A model generated the notes under the pieces. It was not told the DNA's origin. It did no database searches and saw only the letters and a list, made by a program, of their open reading frames with translations. Position numbers and translations under genes: made by a program. Shown in pieces: positions 27,685 through 35,280 of a stretch of 64,000 nucleotides of DNA. The DNA is from Agrococcus beijingensis (GTDB lineage: Bacteria > Actinomycetota > Actinomycetes > Actinomycetales > Microbacteriaceae), in the NCBI RefSeq assembly GCF_030758955.1, contig NZ_CP132360.1, positions 1,657,177-1,721,176 on the forward strand, read 5' to 3'. How positions within the stretch are numbered: position 1 is the first letter of the stretch; each line of letters opens with the position of its first letter.

Positions 27685-27714
27685 CGCGTGCGGCCGGGCG
27701 ACCGGCCGCACGCG
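27685..27714 (+). terminator. Stem-loop between acpP and fabF
   Basis: Perfect 13-bp stem, CGCGTGCGGCCGG (27685-27697) with CCGGCCGCACGCG (27702-27714), GCGA loop and no T-run. More likely a partial terminator or processing/stability element inside the operon than a full stop, letting acpP mRNA exceed that of fabF. Confidence 0.6.
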
Positions 27715-27732
27715 GCATCTTCGAGGAGAGCA

Positions 27733-28968
27733 ATGACGAAGAAGATCGTCATCACCGGCATCGGTGCGACCACGCCCATCGGCGGCACGGCCCGCGAGAG
27801 CTGGGAGGCGCTGCTCGCCGGCGTCTCCGGCGCGCGCAGCCTCGAGCACGAGTGGGTCGCGAAGTACGAGCTGCCCGTCACGTTCGCCGCCGAGGCCAAG
27901 GTGCGCCCCGACACGGTGCTCGAGCGGCCGGTCGCGAAGCGACTCGACCCCTCGAGCCAGCTCGCGCTCGTGGCGGCCAAGGAGGCCTTCGCGGACGCGG
28001 GCTCGCCCGACGTGCCCCGAGAGCGCCTCGGCGTCGACTTCTCCACCGGCATCGGCGGCCTGTGGACCCTGCTCGACGCGTGGGACACGCTGCGCGAGAA
28101 GGGCCCTCGGCGCGTGCTGCCCATGACGGTGCCGATGCTGATGCCGAACGCGCCCGCTGCCGCCGTCTCGATGCACTTCGAGGCGCGCGCCTACGCGCGC
28201 ACCGTCGCCTCGGCCTGCGCCTCGAGCACCGAGGCGCTCGTGAACGCCTACGAGCACCTGCAGGCCGGCCTCGCCGACGTCGTGATCGCGGGCGGCGCCG
28301 AGTCGGCGATCCACCCGATCACCCTCGCCTCCTTCGCCTCCATGCAGGCGCTCTCGCGCCGCAACGACGACCCGGCCACGGCATCCCGCCCCTACGACGT
28401 GACCCGCGACGGGTTCGTCATGGGCGAGGGCGCTGCGGCGCTCGTGCTCGAGACCGAGGAGCACGCGCTCGCGCGCGGCGCCCGCATCTACGCCGAGCTG
28501 GCGGGCGGCGGCGTCACGGCCGACTCGTACCACATCACCGCTCCCGAGCCCGAGGGCAAGGGCGCCAGCCGCGCCGTGCAGCTGGCCCTCGAGGCCGCCG
28601 GCGCGACCGCCGACGACGTCACGCACATCAACGCGCACGCGACGTCGACCCCGGTGGGCGATGTGGCCGAGGTGCGGGCGATGCACCGCATCTTCGGCGA
28701 GCGCATCAGCGAGATCCCCGTCTCGGCGACGAAGGCGGCCCACGGCCACCTGCTGGGCGGCACCGGCGCGCTCGAGGCGATCTTCACCACGCTCGCGCTG
28801 GTGGAGCGCAAGGCTCCGCCGACGATCAACGTCACCGAGCAGGATCCGGATGCGCCGCTCACCATCTCGGGCACGCCCATCCCCCTCGGCGACGGCCCGC
28901 AGCTGGCGATCTCGAACTCGTTCGGGTTCGGCGGGCACAACGCCGTGATCGCGATCCGCTCCGTCTGA
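27733..28968 (+). CDS. fabF: 3-oxoacyl-ACP synthase II
   Basis: Elongating condensing enzyme of fatty acid synthesis. The 411-residue protein begins MTKKIVITGIGATTPIGG and has the Cys-His-His triad: Cys in VASACASSTEAL, His in NAHATSTPVGD and His in KAAHGHLLGGTGALEA, ending ISNSFGFGGHNA. GAGGAGAG precedes the ATG. Last gene of the fab operon, closed by a strong terminator. The downstream, converging DUF3145 gene is a regular neighbour in Microbacteriaceae. Confidence 0.97.
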   Translation: MTKKIVITGIGATTPIGGTARESWEALLAGVSGARSLEHEWVAKYELPVTFAAEAKVRPDTVLERPVAKRLDPSSQLALVAAKEAFADAGSPDVPRERLGVDFSTGIGGLWTLLDAWDTLREKGPRRVLPMTVPMLMPNAPAAAVSMHFEARAYARTVASACASSTEALVNAYEHLQAGLADVVIAGGAESAIHPITLASFASMQALSRRNDDPATASRPYDVTRDGFVMGEGAAALVLETEEHALARGARIYAELAGGGVTADSYHITAPEPEGKGASRAVQLALEAAGATADDVTHINAHATSTPVGDVAEVRAMHRIFGERISEIPVSATKAAHGHLLGGTGALEAIFTTLALVERKAPPTINVTEQDPDAPLTISGTPIPLGDGPQLAISNSFGFGGHNAVIAIRSV

Positions 28969-28980
28969 CCGACGTCGGCA

Positions 28981-29014
28981 ACGAGGGCCCCGCTGTACGC
29001 AGCGGGGCCCTCGT
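28981..29014. terminator. Bidirectional terminator, fabF / DUF3145
   Basis: Perfect 15-bp stem, ACGAGGGCCCCGCTG (28981-28995) with CAGCGGGGCCCTCGT (29000-29014), TACG tetraloop, then CTGTC. It sits between two convergent genes. Confidence 0.9.
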
Positions 29015-29029
29015 CTGTCAGGGGCGCGT

Positions 29030-29557
29030 CTACCCGACGCGGTGCAGCCACGCGACGGGCGACCCGTCGGAGGCGTGCCGGTAGTGCTCGAGGTCGCGAT
29101 CCCAGGCGCCGCCGAGAGCGTCGTCGAGCTCGGCCAGCAGGGCGCGGGCGTCGGGGCCCGCCGCCTCGATGGCACTGCGGATGCGGTCCTCCGGCACGAG
29201 CACGGATCCCGCGGCGTCGATGCGGGCGGCGCTGATGCCGAGCTGGGGCGTGTGCATCCAGCGCATGCCGTCCGTGCCGGGCGTCGGATCCTCGGTGACC
29301 TCGAAGCGCACGTCGCGCCAACCGGCGAGGGCGCTGACGATGGCCGCGCCGGTGCCGGCGGCGCCCTTCCAGTGCACCTCGGTGCGCTCCATGCCCGGCT
29401 CGGCCGGCTGCGGCTGCCAGACGAAGCGCACGGCGTCGCCGACCGCCTGGCCGACGGCCCACTCGAGATGCGTGCGCATGGCGCGCTGGGACGCGTGGAT
29501 CCAGACGACCCCCGCGGTCGTCGCGGGACGTCGTCTGAGCGTGTTCGCAGCAGTCAT
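29030..29557 (-). CDS. DUF3145 family protein
   Basis: A 175-residue protein of DUF3145, an actinobacterial family with no known activity that regularly sits next to fabF. Recognised by VVWIHASQRAMRTHLEWAVG, the FEVTEDPTPGTDGMRWMHTP block and the DRIRSAIEAAG segment. No signal peptide or membrane helix. Because of its steady linkage to fab genes a lipid-related role is often guessed, but nothing in the sequence proves it. The ATG at 29557 is followed by a nonconserved, basic 14-residue lead-in. Confidence 0.88.
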   Translation of the reverse strand: MTAANTLRRRPATTAGVVWIHASQRAMRTHLEWAVGQAVGDAVRFVWQPQPAEPGMERTEVHWKGAAGTGAAIVSALAGWRDVRFEVTEDPTPGTDGMRWMHTPQLGISAARIDAAGSVLVPEDRIRSAIEAAGPDARALLAELDDALGGAWDRDLEHYRHASDGSPVAWLHRVG

Positions 29558-29649
29558 CGTCTCTCCCTCGTTCGATGCGACTTCCCCATCGGTCGAACGT
29601 CGAGAGACAGCACGAGTGTGTCACACGTGCGCTGCGAACTCCAAGCGTG

Positions 29650-30453
29650 TCATTCGGCAGCGAAGAGCGGCCGCTGCTCTCCCGCCTCGATCGGGAAGGG
29701 CAGGCGGTTGCCCGCCGGTGGCAGCGGGCAGTTGAACTGCTCGCTCATCGCGCACGGCGGCACGATCGCGCGGTTGAAGTCGACCTCGACGGTGCCGTCG
29801 GGGCGCGGCTTGACGAACAGGAACCGGCCGACGTCATAGGTCTCGGCACCCGTCGTGGCGTCGGCGAAGACGATCTGCAGGCTGTCGCCGTCGGGCAGCG
29901 CGAGCAGTTCGACCTCGGCGCCGTCGTGCTCGAAGCGGATCTTGCCGGGCGAGACGCCCTTGCGCAGCGATCCGCCCTGCGACTTGCCGTACTCGAAGGC
30001 GACGCCGCCCTCCACCGGCTCGAACGTGCCGTGCTTCTGCCAGCCCGGGTCGAAGTCGAAGGTGCTGACGCCCTCGAAGCCGCGCTGCTCGGCGGCGTCG
30101 GCGTTCCAGACGCGCAGCGCGAAGCGGCCGTTGTAGTCCGGCCCGATGACGAACGCGGTGCGGCTGTCGTCGAAGCGCACCGAGCTGGGCGTCATCGAGT
30201 CGTGGCTGTAGACGACCGCGGCCCCGTCGACGACCTCGCCGTCGACGACGATCTCGTCCGACGCATCCGCCGTCACCTGCAGCCCGTCACCGGCAGGTGA
30301 GGGCGCCCAGGTGCCGGGCACGCCCTCGACCTGGGTGGGCTCGGAGATCCATGCCGTGGTCTCGAGCGCGACGGCGCCCTGCGGGCCGCGGATGCTCAGA
30401 TCGCGCTTGCGGCGGAAGGCCTCGTGGGCGGCGGGCACGACGGGATCGCTCAT
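29650..30453 (-). CDS. DUF1684 family protein
   Basis: A 267-residue protein of DUF1684. The hallmark is the C-terminal VDFNRAIVPPCAMSEQFNCP followed by LPPAGNRLPFPIEAGE, with conserved cysteines and the NR-LP turn; upstream are the YGKSQGG and FLFVKPRPDG strands of a beta-rich fold. Function unknown. A TAGAGT box six bases before the ATG at 30453 indicates a leaderless transcript. It is divergent from the LLM-family gene, whose own -10 lies about 33 bases away. Confidence 0.88.
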   Translation of the reverse strand: MSDPVVPAAHEAFRRKRDLSIRGPQGAVALETTAWISEPTQVEGVPGTWAPSPAGDGLQVTADASDEIVVDGEVVDGAAVVYSHDSMTPSSVRFDDSRTAFVIGPDYNGRFALRVWNADAAEQRGFEGVSTFDFDPGWQKHGTFEPVEGGVAFEYGKSQGGSLRKGVSPGKIRFEHDGAEVELLALPDGDSLQIVFADATTGAETYDVGRFLFVKPRPDGTVEVDFNRAIVPPCAMSEQFNCPLPPAGNRLPFPIEAGEQRPLFAAE

Positions 30454-30459
30454 GCAGCC

Positions 30460-30465
30460 ACTCTA
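30460..30465 (-). promoter_or_regulatory. -10 element, leaderless DUF1684 gene
   Basis: On the minus strand TAGAGT, six bases, ATG at 30453. Confidence 0.5.
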
Positions 30466-30497
30466 CCGAGGGCCTGTGACGCGTCAGCCGCACCGCG

Positions 30498-30503
30498 TAC
30501 GTT
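30498..30503 (+). promoter_or_regulatory. -10 element, leaderless LLM gene
   Basis: TACGTT, seven bases, ATG at 30511. Confidence 0.5.
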
Positions 30504-30510
30504 CTTCGTC

Positions 30511-31332
30511 ATGCAGCAGGCATCCCTCAGCGTCATCATCCCGCCCGACGTGCCGCCGGAGGAGATCCTGCCGCTGGCCGTCGCCGCCGAAGCCGGCGGG
30601 GTCGGCGAGGTGTGGCTGTGGGAGGACTGCTTCGCCGAGTCGGGCATCGCCACCGCGGCCGCCGTGCTCGCCGCGACCGCCTCGCTGCGGGTGGGGCTCG
30701 GCCTCATGCCGGTGCCGCTACGCAACGTGGCGCTCACGGCGATGGAGGTCGCCACGATCGCGCGGCTCTTCCCCGGGCGCTTCCTGCCCGGCATCGGGCA
30801 CGGCGTGCTCGAGTGGATGGGTCAGGTCGGCGTGCGCGCGGCGTCGCCGCTGACCCTGCTGCGCGAGCAGGGATCGGCGCTGCGGTCGCTGCTGGCGGGC
30901 GAAGAGGTGAGCGTCGACGGCCGCTACGTGCACCTCGAGGGCGTGCAGCTGCGCTGGCCGCCCGCGGTCGTGCCGCCGCTGCTGATCGGCGGCGGCAAGC
31001 CGAAGACGCTCGGGCTCGCCGGCGAGCTGGGCGACGGCGTGATCCTGGCCGGCGAGATGTCGGCGCCCGACGACGTCGCCGTCTCGCGCGAGGCCGTCGA
31101 GACGGTGCGGGCCGCCCGCGCGGCGGCGGGCCTCGACGGCCCCTTCGCGGTGGTGCAGTTCGCGGGCATCAGAGCGGATGCGTCTGCTGACGAGATCACG
31201 CAGGTGCGGTCGGCCTTCACCGACGCGGGCACGACGAGCCTGCCGCTGCTGGCGCTCGAGGCCGACGGGCGGCCGAGCCGTGCCGCGGGCATCCGGCAGC
31301 TGATCGCCGCGGTCGGGGCGCTGCCCGCCTGA
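30511..31332 (+). CDS. LLM-class flavin-dependent oxidoreductase
   Basis: A 273-residue TIM-barrel protein of the luciferase-like superfamily (FMN or F420 dependent). Visible family elements are AEAGGVGEVWLWEDCF, LRVGLGLMPVPLRNVALTA, IARLFPGRFLPGIGHGVLEWM and PPLLIGGGKPKTLGLAGELG. Substrate and cofactor cannot be told from sequence; F420 use is common in actinobacteria. It is single-gene, between a divergent DUF1684 gene and a convergent PLP enzyme. Confidence 0.88.
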   Translation: MQQASLSVIIPPDVPPEEILPLAVAAEAGGVGEVWLWEDCFAESGIATAAAVLAATASLRVGLGLMPVPLRNVALTAMEVATIARLFPGRFLPGIGHGVLEWMGQVGVRAASPLTLLREQGSALRSLLAGEEVSVDGRYVHLEGVQLRWPPAVVPPLLIGGGKPKTLGLAGELGDGVILAGEMSAPDDVAVSREAVETVRAARAAAGLDGPFAVVQFAGIRADASADEITQVRSAFTDAGTTSLPLLALEADGRPSRAAGIRQLIAAVGALPA

Positions 31333-31362
31333 CCACGGCCGCCGACTGATCGATCCGCCCGG

Positions 31363-32448
31363 TCAGGCGTTGCGACCGCGCGCCGCGACGCGCCAGCGCG
31401 CGCTCGGCTCGGCGTCGTCGGCGCGATCGAAGACGAACAGCTCGTCGACGAGGTTGACCGCCATGCAGGAGTGATTCGGCACCGCACGCACGAGGCTGCC
31501 GAGCGGCGGCAGGTCGTCGGGCGCGATGCCGGGCAGCTCGACCAAGGCGTGGTGCTCGCTGAGCTGCACGATGCGCGCGTCAGGGTGGTCGAGCAGCCGG
31601 CCGTGACCGGTCGCCCAGGCTGCGCGATCCGGGCCGAGCACCTTCGAGCCGGCGTCGAGCACCAGTCGGCCGCCCGCGTGCGAGACGACCGTCGCGTGGG
31701 CGGTCAGCGCGATCTGCTCGGGCGCGGTCGAGCCGAGCTCCCACTGCTGGGCGTCGCCGAAGACGCTGACGCCGGGCCGCAGCTCGGTGACGGGCGAGTC
31801 GAGCGCGAGCGCGGCGGCGAAGCTGGGCGTCGAGCCGCCCGAGACCACCTGCGGCGGCACGCCCGCGTCGCGCATCGACGCGGCGGCGACGCGCAGCGCC
31901 TCCGCCTCCTGGCGGGCCGCCGTCTCGCGCCCCTCCGGTGCGTAGGCATGGCCGGGAAAGGCGAAGACGCCCTCGACCTCGATGCCGGCGCGCGCGGCGG
32001 CCGAGGCGACGTCCCCGGCCGCTGTGGGGACGCATCCGGAGCGGTGATGGCCCGCATCGACCTCGACCCGCGCCGAGACGCGGCCGGCGAGCCCGCCCCG
32101 TGCGATGCGCGCGGCCGCCTCGACCGAGTCGACGCCGATCGAGATAGCCGCACCCGCGGCGGCCAGGTGGCTGAGCCGGGCGGCGCGGTCGGCGTCGATC
32201 CAGAGCGGGTAGGCGATGAAGAGGTCGTCGAGGCCGGCGGCGGCGAAGACCTCGGCCTCGCCGATCGTCGCGACGGTCAGGCCGTGCGCGCCGGCTGCCA
32301 CCTGCATGCGGCCGATCTCGATGGTCTTGTGGGTCTTCGCGTGAGGGCGCAGGGCGATGCCGCGAGCCGTCGCGGCTTCCGCGACCCGGGCGATGTTCGC
32401 CTGCATGCGCTCGAGGTCGACGGCGAGGAACGGCGTGCTGGGGCGCAT
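31363..32448 (-). CDS. Fold-type III PLP enzyme, D-threonine aldolase / DSD1-like
   Basis: A 361-residue alanine-racemase-fold enzyme. The N-terminal barrel begins TPFLAVDLERMQANI and has the PLP lysine in RPHAKTHKTIEIG; the C-terminal domain has EHHALVEL and VPNHSCMAVNL, the His-x-Cys metal site of D-serine dehydratase (DSD1) and D-threonine aldolase. It therefore should cleave or eliminate a beta-hydroxy D-amino acid with a divalent metal; which one is not shown. A TACGCT box lies seven bases before the ATG at 32448, so it seems to be transcribed separately from the upstream PAP2 gene. Confidence 0.85.
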   Translation of the reverse strand: MRPSTPFLAVDLERMQANIARVAEAATARGIALRPHAKTHKTIEIGRMQVAAGAHGLTVATIGEAEVFAAAGLDDLFIAYPLWIDADRAARLSHLAAAGAAISIGVDSVEAAARIARGGLAGRVSARVEVDAGHHRSGCVPTAAGDVASAAARAGIEVEGVFAFPGHAYAPEGRETAARQEAEALRVAAASMRDAGVPPQVVSGGSTPSFAAALALDSPVTELRPGVSVFGDAQQWELGSTAPEQIALTAHATVVSHAGGRLVLDAGSKVLGPDRAAWATGHGRLLDHPDARIVQLSEHHALVELPGIAPDDLPPLGSLVRAVPNHSCMAVNLVDELFVFDRADDAEPSARWRVAARGRNA

Positions 32449-32455
32449 GCTCCGG

Positions 32456-32461
32456 AGCGTA
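32456..32461 (-). promoter_or_regulatory. -10 element, leaderless PLP-enzyme gene
   Basis: On the minus strand TACGCT, seven bases, ATG at 32448. Confidence 0.5.
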
Positions 32462-32494
32462 CCCGCACCGGTCGGCGCGCGCCGCAGGCGTCGG

Positions 32495-33403
32495 TCACGC
32501 GGTGGTGCGCGGCTCCGCGGGTGCCGCTTGCGGGCCCTCGTCGCGTCGGAGGCGGGCGGTCAGGTAGAGGCGGTGCGCCGTGATGACCAGCGCCAGCCAG
32601 GCGGCGCCGAGCAGCCAGCCGGCGACGACGTCGGTCACCCAGTGGTGCCCGAGGTAGACCCGGCTCGCCGCCACCAGCAACGATGCGACGACTGCCGCGA
32701 CGATGATCAGGGCCCGCGCCCAGGCGCTGCGGCGGCGCAGCACCAGCAGGTAGGCGATGATGCCGAGGATCGCGACGGCGCTGAGCGTGTGGCCGCTGGG
32801 GAACGATGCCGAGACCTCGTAGGGCGGCACCGCGTCGGTGATGGGCGGGCGGTCGCGACCGATGAGCACCTTGCCCGCGACCGTCATCAGCAGCGAGCCG
32901 AGGCCCGCGGCGACGATGAGCACGACCGGCGTCCACGACCGGCGCCGAAGTCCGAGCACCACCAGCGTCAGCACGGCGATGAGCGGCATGCCGACCGTGC
33001 CGGCGAGATCGGTGAAGCCGGTGATGACGGCGTCGACGCCCGGGCTCCGGATCGTCAGGATGGCGTCGAGGAGGGGCCGGTCGATGCCTGCCACGCCGTC
33101 CTCGTCGGTGACCGCGTCGTAGACGCCGACCGCCCCGAGGCTCAGCGCGAACGCGATGGCCGCGCCGATCGCGAGCGTCAGCAGCAACGTGGCGTAGGGG
33201 CCGACGATGTCGCCCAGACGTGCCCCCACGGCAGCGATCATGCGGCCGAGCCGCGTGCGCCAGCGGACGAGCTCGACGTCGCCGATCTGCGTGTCCTGAC
33301 GTCGCTCCCCAGCCGTGCCGCGTTCGGGAGCCGTGCCCTGCTCGGGACGTGTGCCCGGTTCGGGAGGCGAGCCAGGCTCGGGTGCCGTGCCGTGCGCGTG
33401 CAT
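32495..33403 (-). CDS. PAP2-family membrane phosphatase
   Basis: A 302-residue integral membrane phosphatase with about six helices. All three PAP2 signature motifs are present: KVLIGRDRPP, ASFPSGHTLS and SRVYLGHHWVTDVVAG (catalytic His). Such enzymes dephosphorylate lipid phosphates such as undecaprenyl pyrophosphate or phosphatidic acid on the outer face of the membrane; the natural substrate is not known. Residues 4-35 are a cytoplasmic tail of imperfect PEPGT-like repeats (DNA period about 18 bp). The ATG at 33403 is preceded by GAGAGGGG. Confidence 0.92.
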   Translation of the reverse strand: MHAHGTAPEPGSPPEPGTRPEQGTAPERGTAGERRQDTQIGDVELVRWRTRLGRMIAAVGARLGDIVGPYATLLLTLAIGAAIAFALSLGAVGVYDAVTDEDGVAGIDRPLLDAILTIRSPGVDAVITGFTDLAGTVGMPLIAVLTLVVLGLRRRSWTPVVLIVAAGLGSLLMTVAGKVLIGRDRPPITDAVPPYEVSASFPSGHTLSAVAILGIIAYLLVLRRRSAWARALIIVAAVVASLLVAASRVYLGHHWVTDVVAGWLLGAAWLALVITAHRLYLTARLRRDEGPQAAPAEPRTTA

Positions 33404-33481
33404 GCTCGTTCCCCTCTCGGCGTTCTGCAGGGGACGACGGTAGCGCGCCGACCCTGATGACGGGCCGCTGGCGCCCGGTGC

Positions 33482-33487
33482 TAGCGT
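33482..33487 (+). promoter_or_regulatory. -10 element, leaderless DUF1801 gene
   Basis: TAGCGT, six bases, ATG at 33494. Confidence 0.45.
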
Positions 33488-33493
33488 CGCGCC

Positions 33494-33889
33494 ATGCCCG
33501 AGCGCTTCGCCACCGTCGACGCGTTCCTCGACGCGCAGACGCCCGAGCGGCGCGCCGAGGTCGGGCGGATGCGTTCCCTGGTGCACGAGGCGGAGCCTGC
33601 GCTCGTCGAGGTGGTCAAGTGGAACTCGCCGAGCTGGACGCTCGACGGCGTCGACCGCCTCACCGTCAGCGCGGCCGGGAAGGGGCCGGTGCTGCTGGTG
33701 CTGCACTTCGGCACCGAGCGCGCCGAGCAGCGCGGCGCGGCACCCGCCGGCTTCGCGGGCGATCCGGAAGGCCTGTTGCGCTGGCGCTCCGACATCCGGG
33801 CGACGCTCGAGACGCCGACCGCCGCCGAGCTGCCCGAGCGGCGCGACGCGCTCGTCGCCGTGATCCGCGCCTGGCTCGCCGAGCGCTGA
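33494..33889 (+). CDS. DUF1801 family protein
   Basis: A 131-residue protein of DUF1801 (YdhG-like fold). Typical elements are the opening VDAFLDAQTPERRAEVGRMR and LVEVVKWNSPSWTLDG, the W-x-x-P-x-W/Y core of the family, followed by VLLVLHFG. No catalytic activity is known. It is divergent from the PAP2 gene with a 90-bp gap and is 82 bases upstream of the LtrA-like gene on the same strand. No signal peptide. Confidence 0.85.
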   Translation: MPERFATVDAFLDAQTPERRAEVGRMRSLVHEAEPALVEVVKWNSPSWTLDGVDRLTVSAAGKGPVLLVLHFGTERAEQRGAAPAGFAGDPEGLLRWRSDIRATLETPTAAELPERRDALVAVIRAWLAER

Positions 33890-33971
33890 GCGCTCCGGGC
33901 CCTGAGCGCTGCGGCTCTGAAGAGCGGGCTTTTCGCGCTCCTCCGTGCCGAGCCGCGTGCCATCATGTGCC

Positions 33972-35159
33972 ATGACCGCACCGGACGCACCGCTCGGCCT
34001 GCTGCGACCCACCGACTCGTCGCGCTCGGATCGCGTGACCTACGTCGAGCTGTTCTTCGACCTCGTCTTCGTGCTGGCGCTCGCGCAGCTCTCGGCATAT
34101 CTGTTCGAGCACCAGACGCCGCTCGGCGTGCTCGAGGGCGCCATCATGGTCACCGCGCTCTGGTGGGCGTGGGTGTCGACCAGCTGGGTGACGAACTGGC
34201 TCGACCCGGTGCGGATGCCGGTGCGCGGTGCCGTCATCGTGCTCGCGTTCCTGGCGCTGGTGATGAGCGTCTCGATCAAGGATGCGTTCGGCGACCGGGC
34301 GTGGGTGTTCGTGGTCGCCTACGTCGCGATGCAGCTCGGCCGCACCGCCTTCATCATGCTGGCGACACGGCGGCACGACCGCGACGCATCCCTCGACTTC
34401 ACCCGTGTCCTCATCTGGACCGCGGTCAGCAGCGCGGTCTGGATCGCCGGCGCGCTGCTCCCCCTCCCGCTGCAGCTGCCGTTCTGGGTCGCCGCGCTCG
34501 GGATCGAGCTGGTCGGCACGCTGCTCGGGTTCCCGGTGCCCGGCATGGGCAGGGTCGAGCTGGGCAGGTGGGATCTCTCTGGCGCGCACATCGCCGAGCG
34601 CTCGGCGCTGTTCGTGCTCATCGCGGTCGGCGAAGGGCTGCTCGTCACCGGCATCACGTTCGTCGAGCTGGAGACGACGCCGCAGACCGTCGTCGCGATG
34701 GTGCTCGCCTTCGGCACGGCGGCGGCCATGTGGTGGATCTACTTCGACCACGGCGAGCGCATCGGCGCGGAGGCGATGGAGGCGTCGGATGCGCCCGGTC
34801 GCCTCGCGCGCTCGGCCTACACGTACGTGCACCTGCTGGTGATCGGCGGCATCGTGCTGGTCAGCGTCGGCGACAAGGAGCTGCTGTCGAACCCCGACGG
34901 GCAGAGCCTGTCGAAGGTCGCCACCCTGGTCGGCGGGCCGCTACTGTTCCTGATCGGCACGCTCGTCTTCCGGCGGCTGCTCGAGGGCCACTGGATCATG
35001 CCGCAGGCGGCCGGCGTCGCGGCCATGCTGGCTGTCGCAGCCGCGTCGTCCCTGATGACGCCGCTCGGCACCAGCGCCGCCTCGACCGCCGTGCTCGTCG
35101 CCGTGGCGGCGATGGAGACCGCGCACCGGATGCGTCGCAACCGTCGCCGCGGCGGCTGA
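33972..35159 (+). CDS. Low temperature requirement A (LtrA)-like membrane protein
   Basis: A 395-residue membrane protein with about ten helices. The LtrA hallmark VTYVELFFDLVFVLALAQLS is near the N-terminus, followed by LWWAWVSTSWVTNWLDP and a central HIAERSALFVLIAVGEGLL. LtrA was named from a cold-sensitive Listeria mutant; the molecular function is unknown. The ATG at 33972 (MTAPDAPLG) has no ribosome binding site; a CATCAT hexamer five bases upstream is a poor -10. It is the last gene before a minus-strand tRNA. Confidence 0.88.
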   Translation: MTAPDAPLGLLRPTDSSRSDRVTYVELFFDLVFVLALAQLSAYLFEHQTPLGVLEGAIMVTALWWAWVSTSWVTNWLDPVRMPVRGAVIVLAFLALVMSVSIKDAFGDRAWVFVVAYVAMQLGRTAFIMLATRRHDRDASLDFTRVLIWTAVSSAVWIAGALLPLPLQLPFWVAALGIELVGTLLGFPVPGMGRVELGRWDLSGAHIAERSALFVLIAVGEGLLVTGITFVELETTPQTVVAMVLAFGTAAAMWWIYFDHGERIGAEAMEASDAPGRLARSAYTYVHLLVIGGIVLVSVGDKELLSNPDGQSLSKVATLVGGPLLFLIGTLVFRRLLEGHWIMPQAAGVAAMLAVAAASSLMTPLGTSAASTAVLVAVAAMETAHRMRRNRRRGG

Positions 35160-35169
35160 GCGTCTGTTG

Positions 35170-35243
35170 TAGGGCGGACGGGACTTGAACCCGTGACCGA
35201 GGGATTATGAGTCCCCTGCTCTGACCAGCTGAGCTACCGCCCC
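35170..35243 (-). tRNA. tRNA with anticodon CAT (elongator Met, or Ile2)
   Basis: Complete cloverleaf on the minus strand: acceptor GGGGCGG/CCGCCCT with a G1-U72 wobble, D arm GCTC/GAGC, anticodon stem GGGGA/TCCCT around CTCATAA, T arm ACGGG/CCCGT, discriminator A. CCA is not encoded. It lacks the initiator features of three G-C pairs in the anticodon stem. Whether C34 is lysidinylated (Ile2) or the tRNA is methionine-specific cannot be settled by eye. Confidence 0.9.
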
Positions 35244-35280
35244 AAGCCGCCGAGCGCAGGGCTCGGCAACCCGAACGAGC

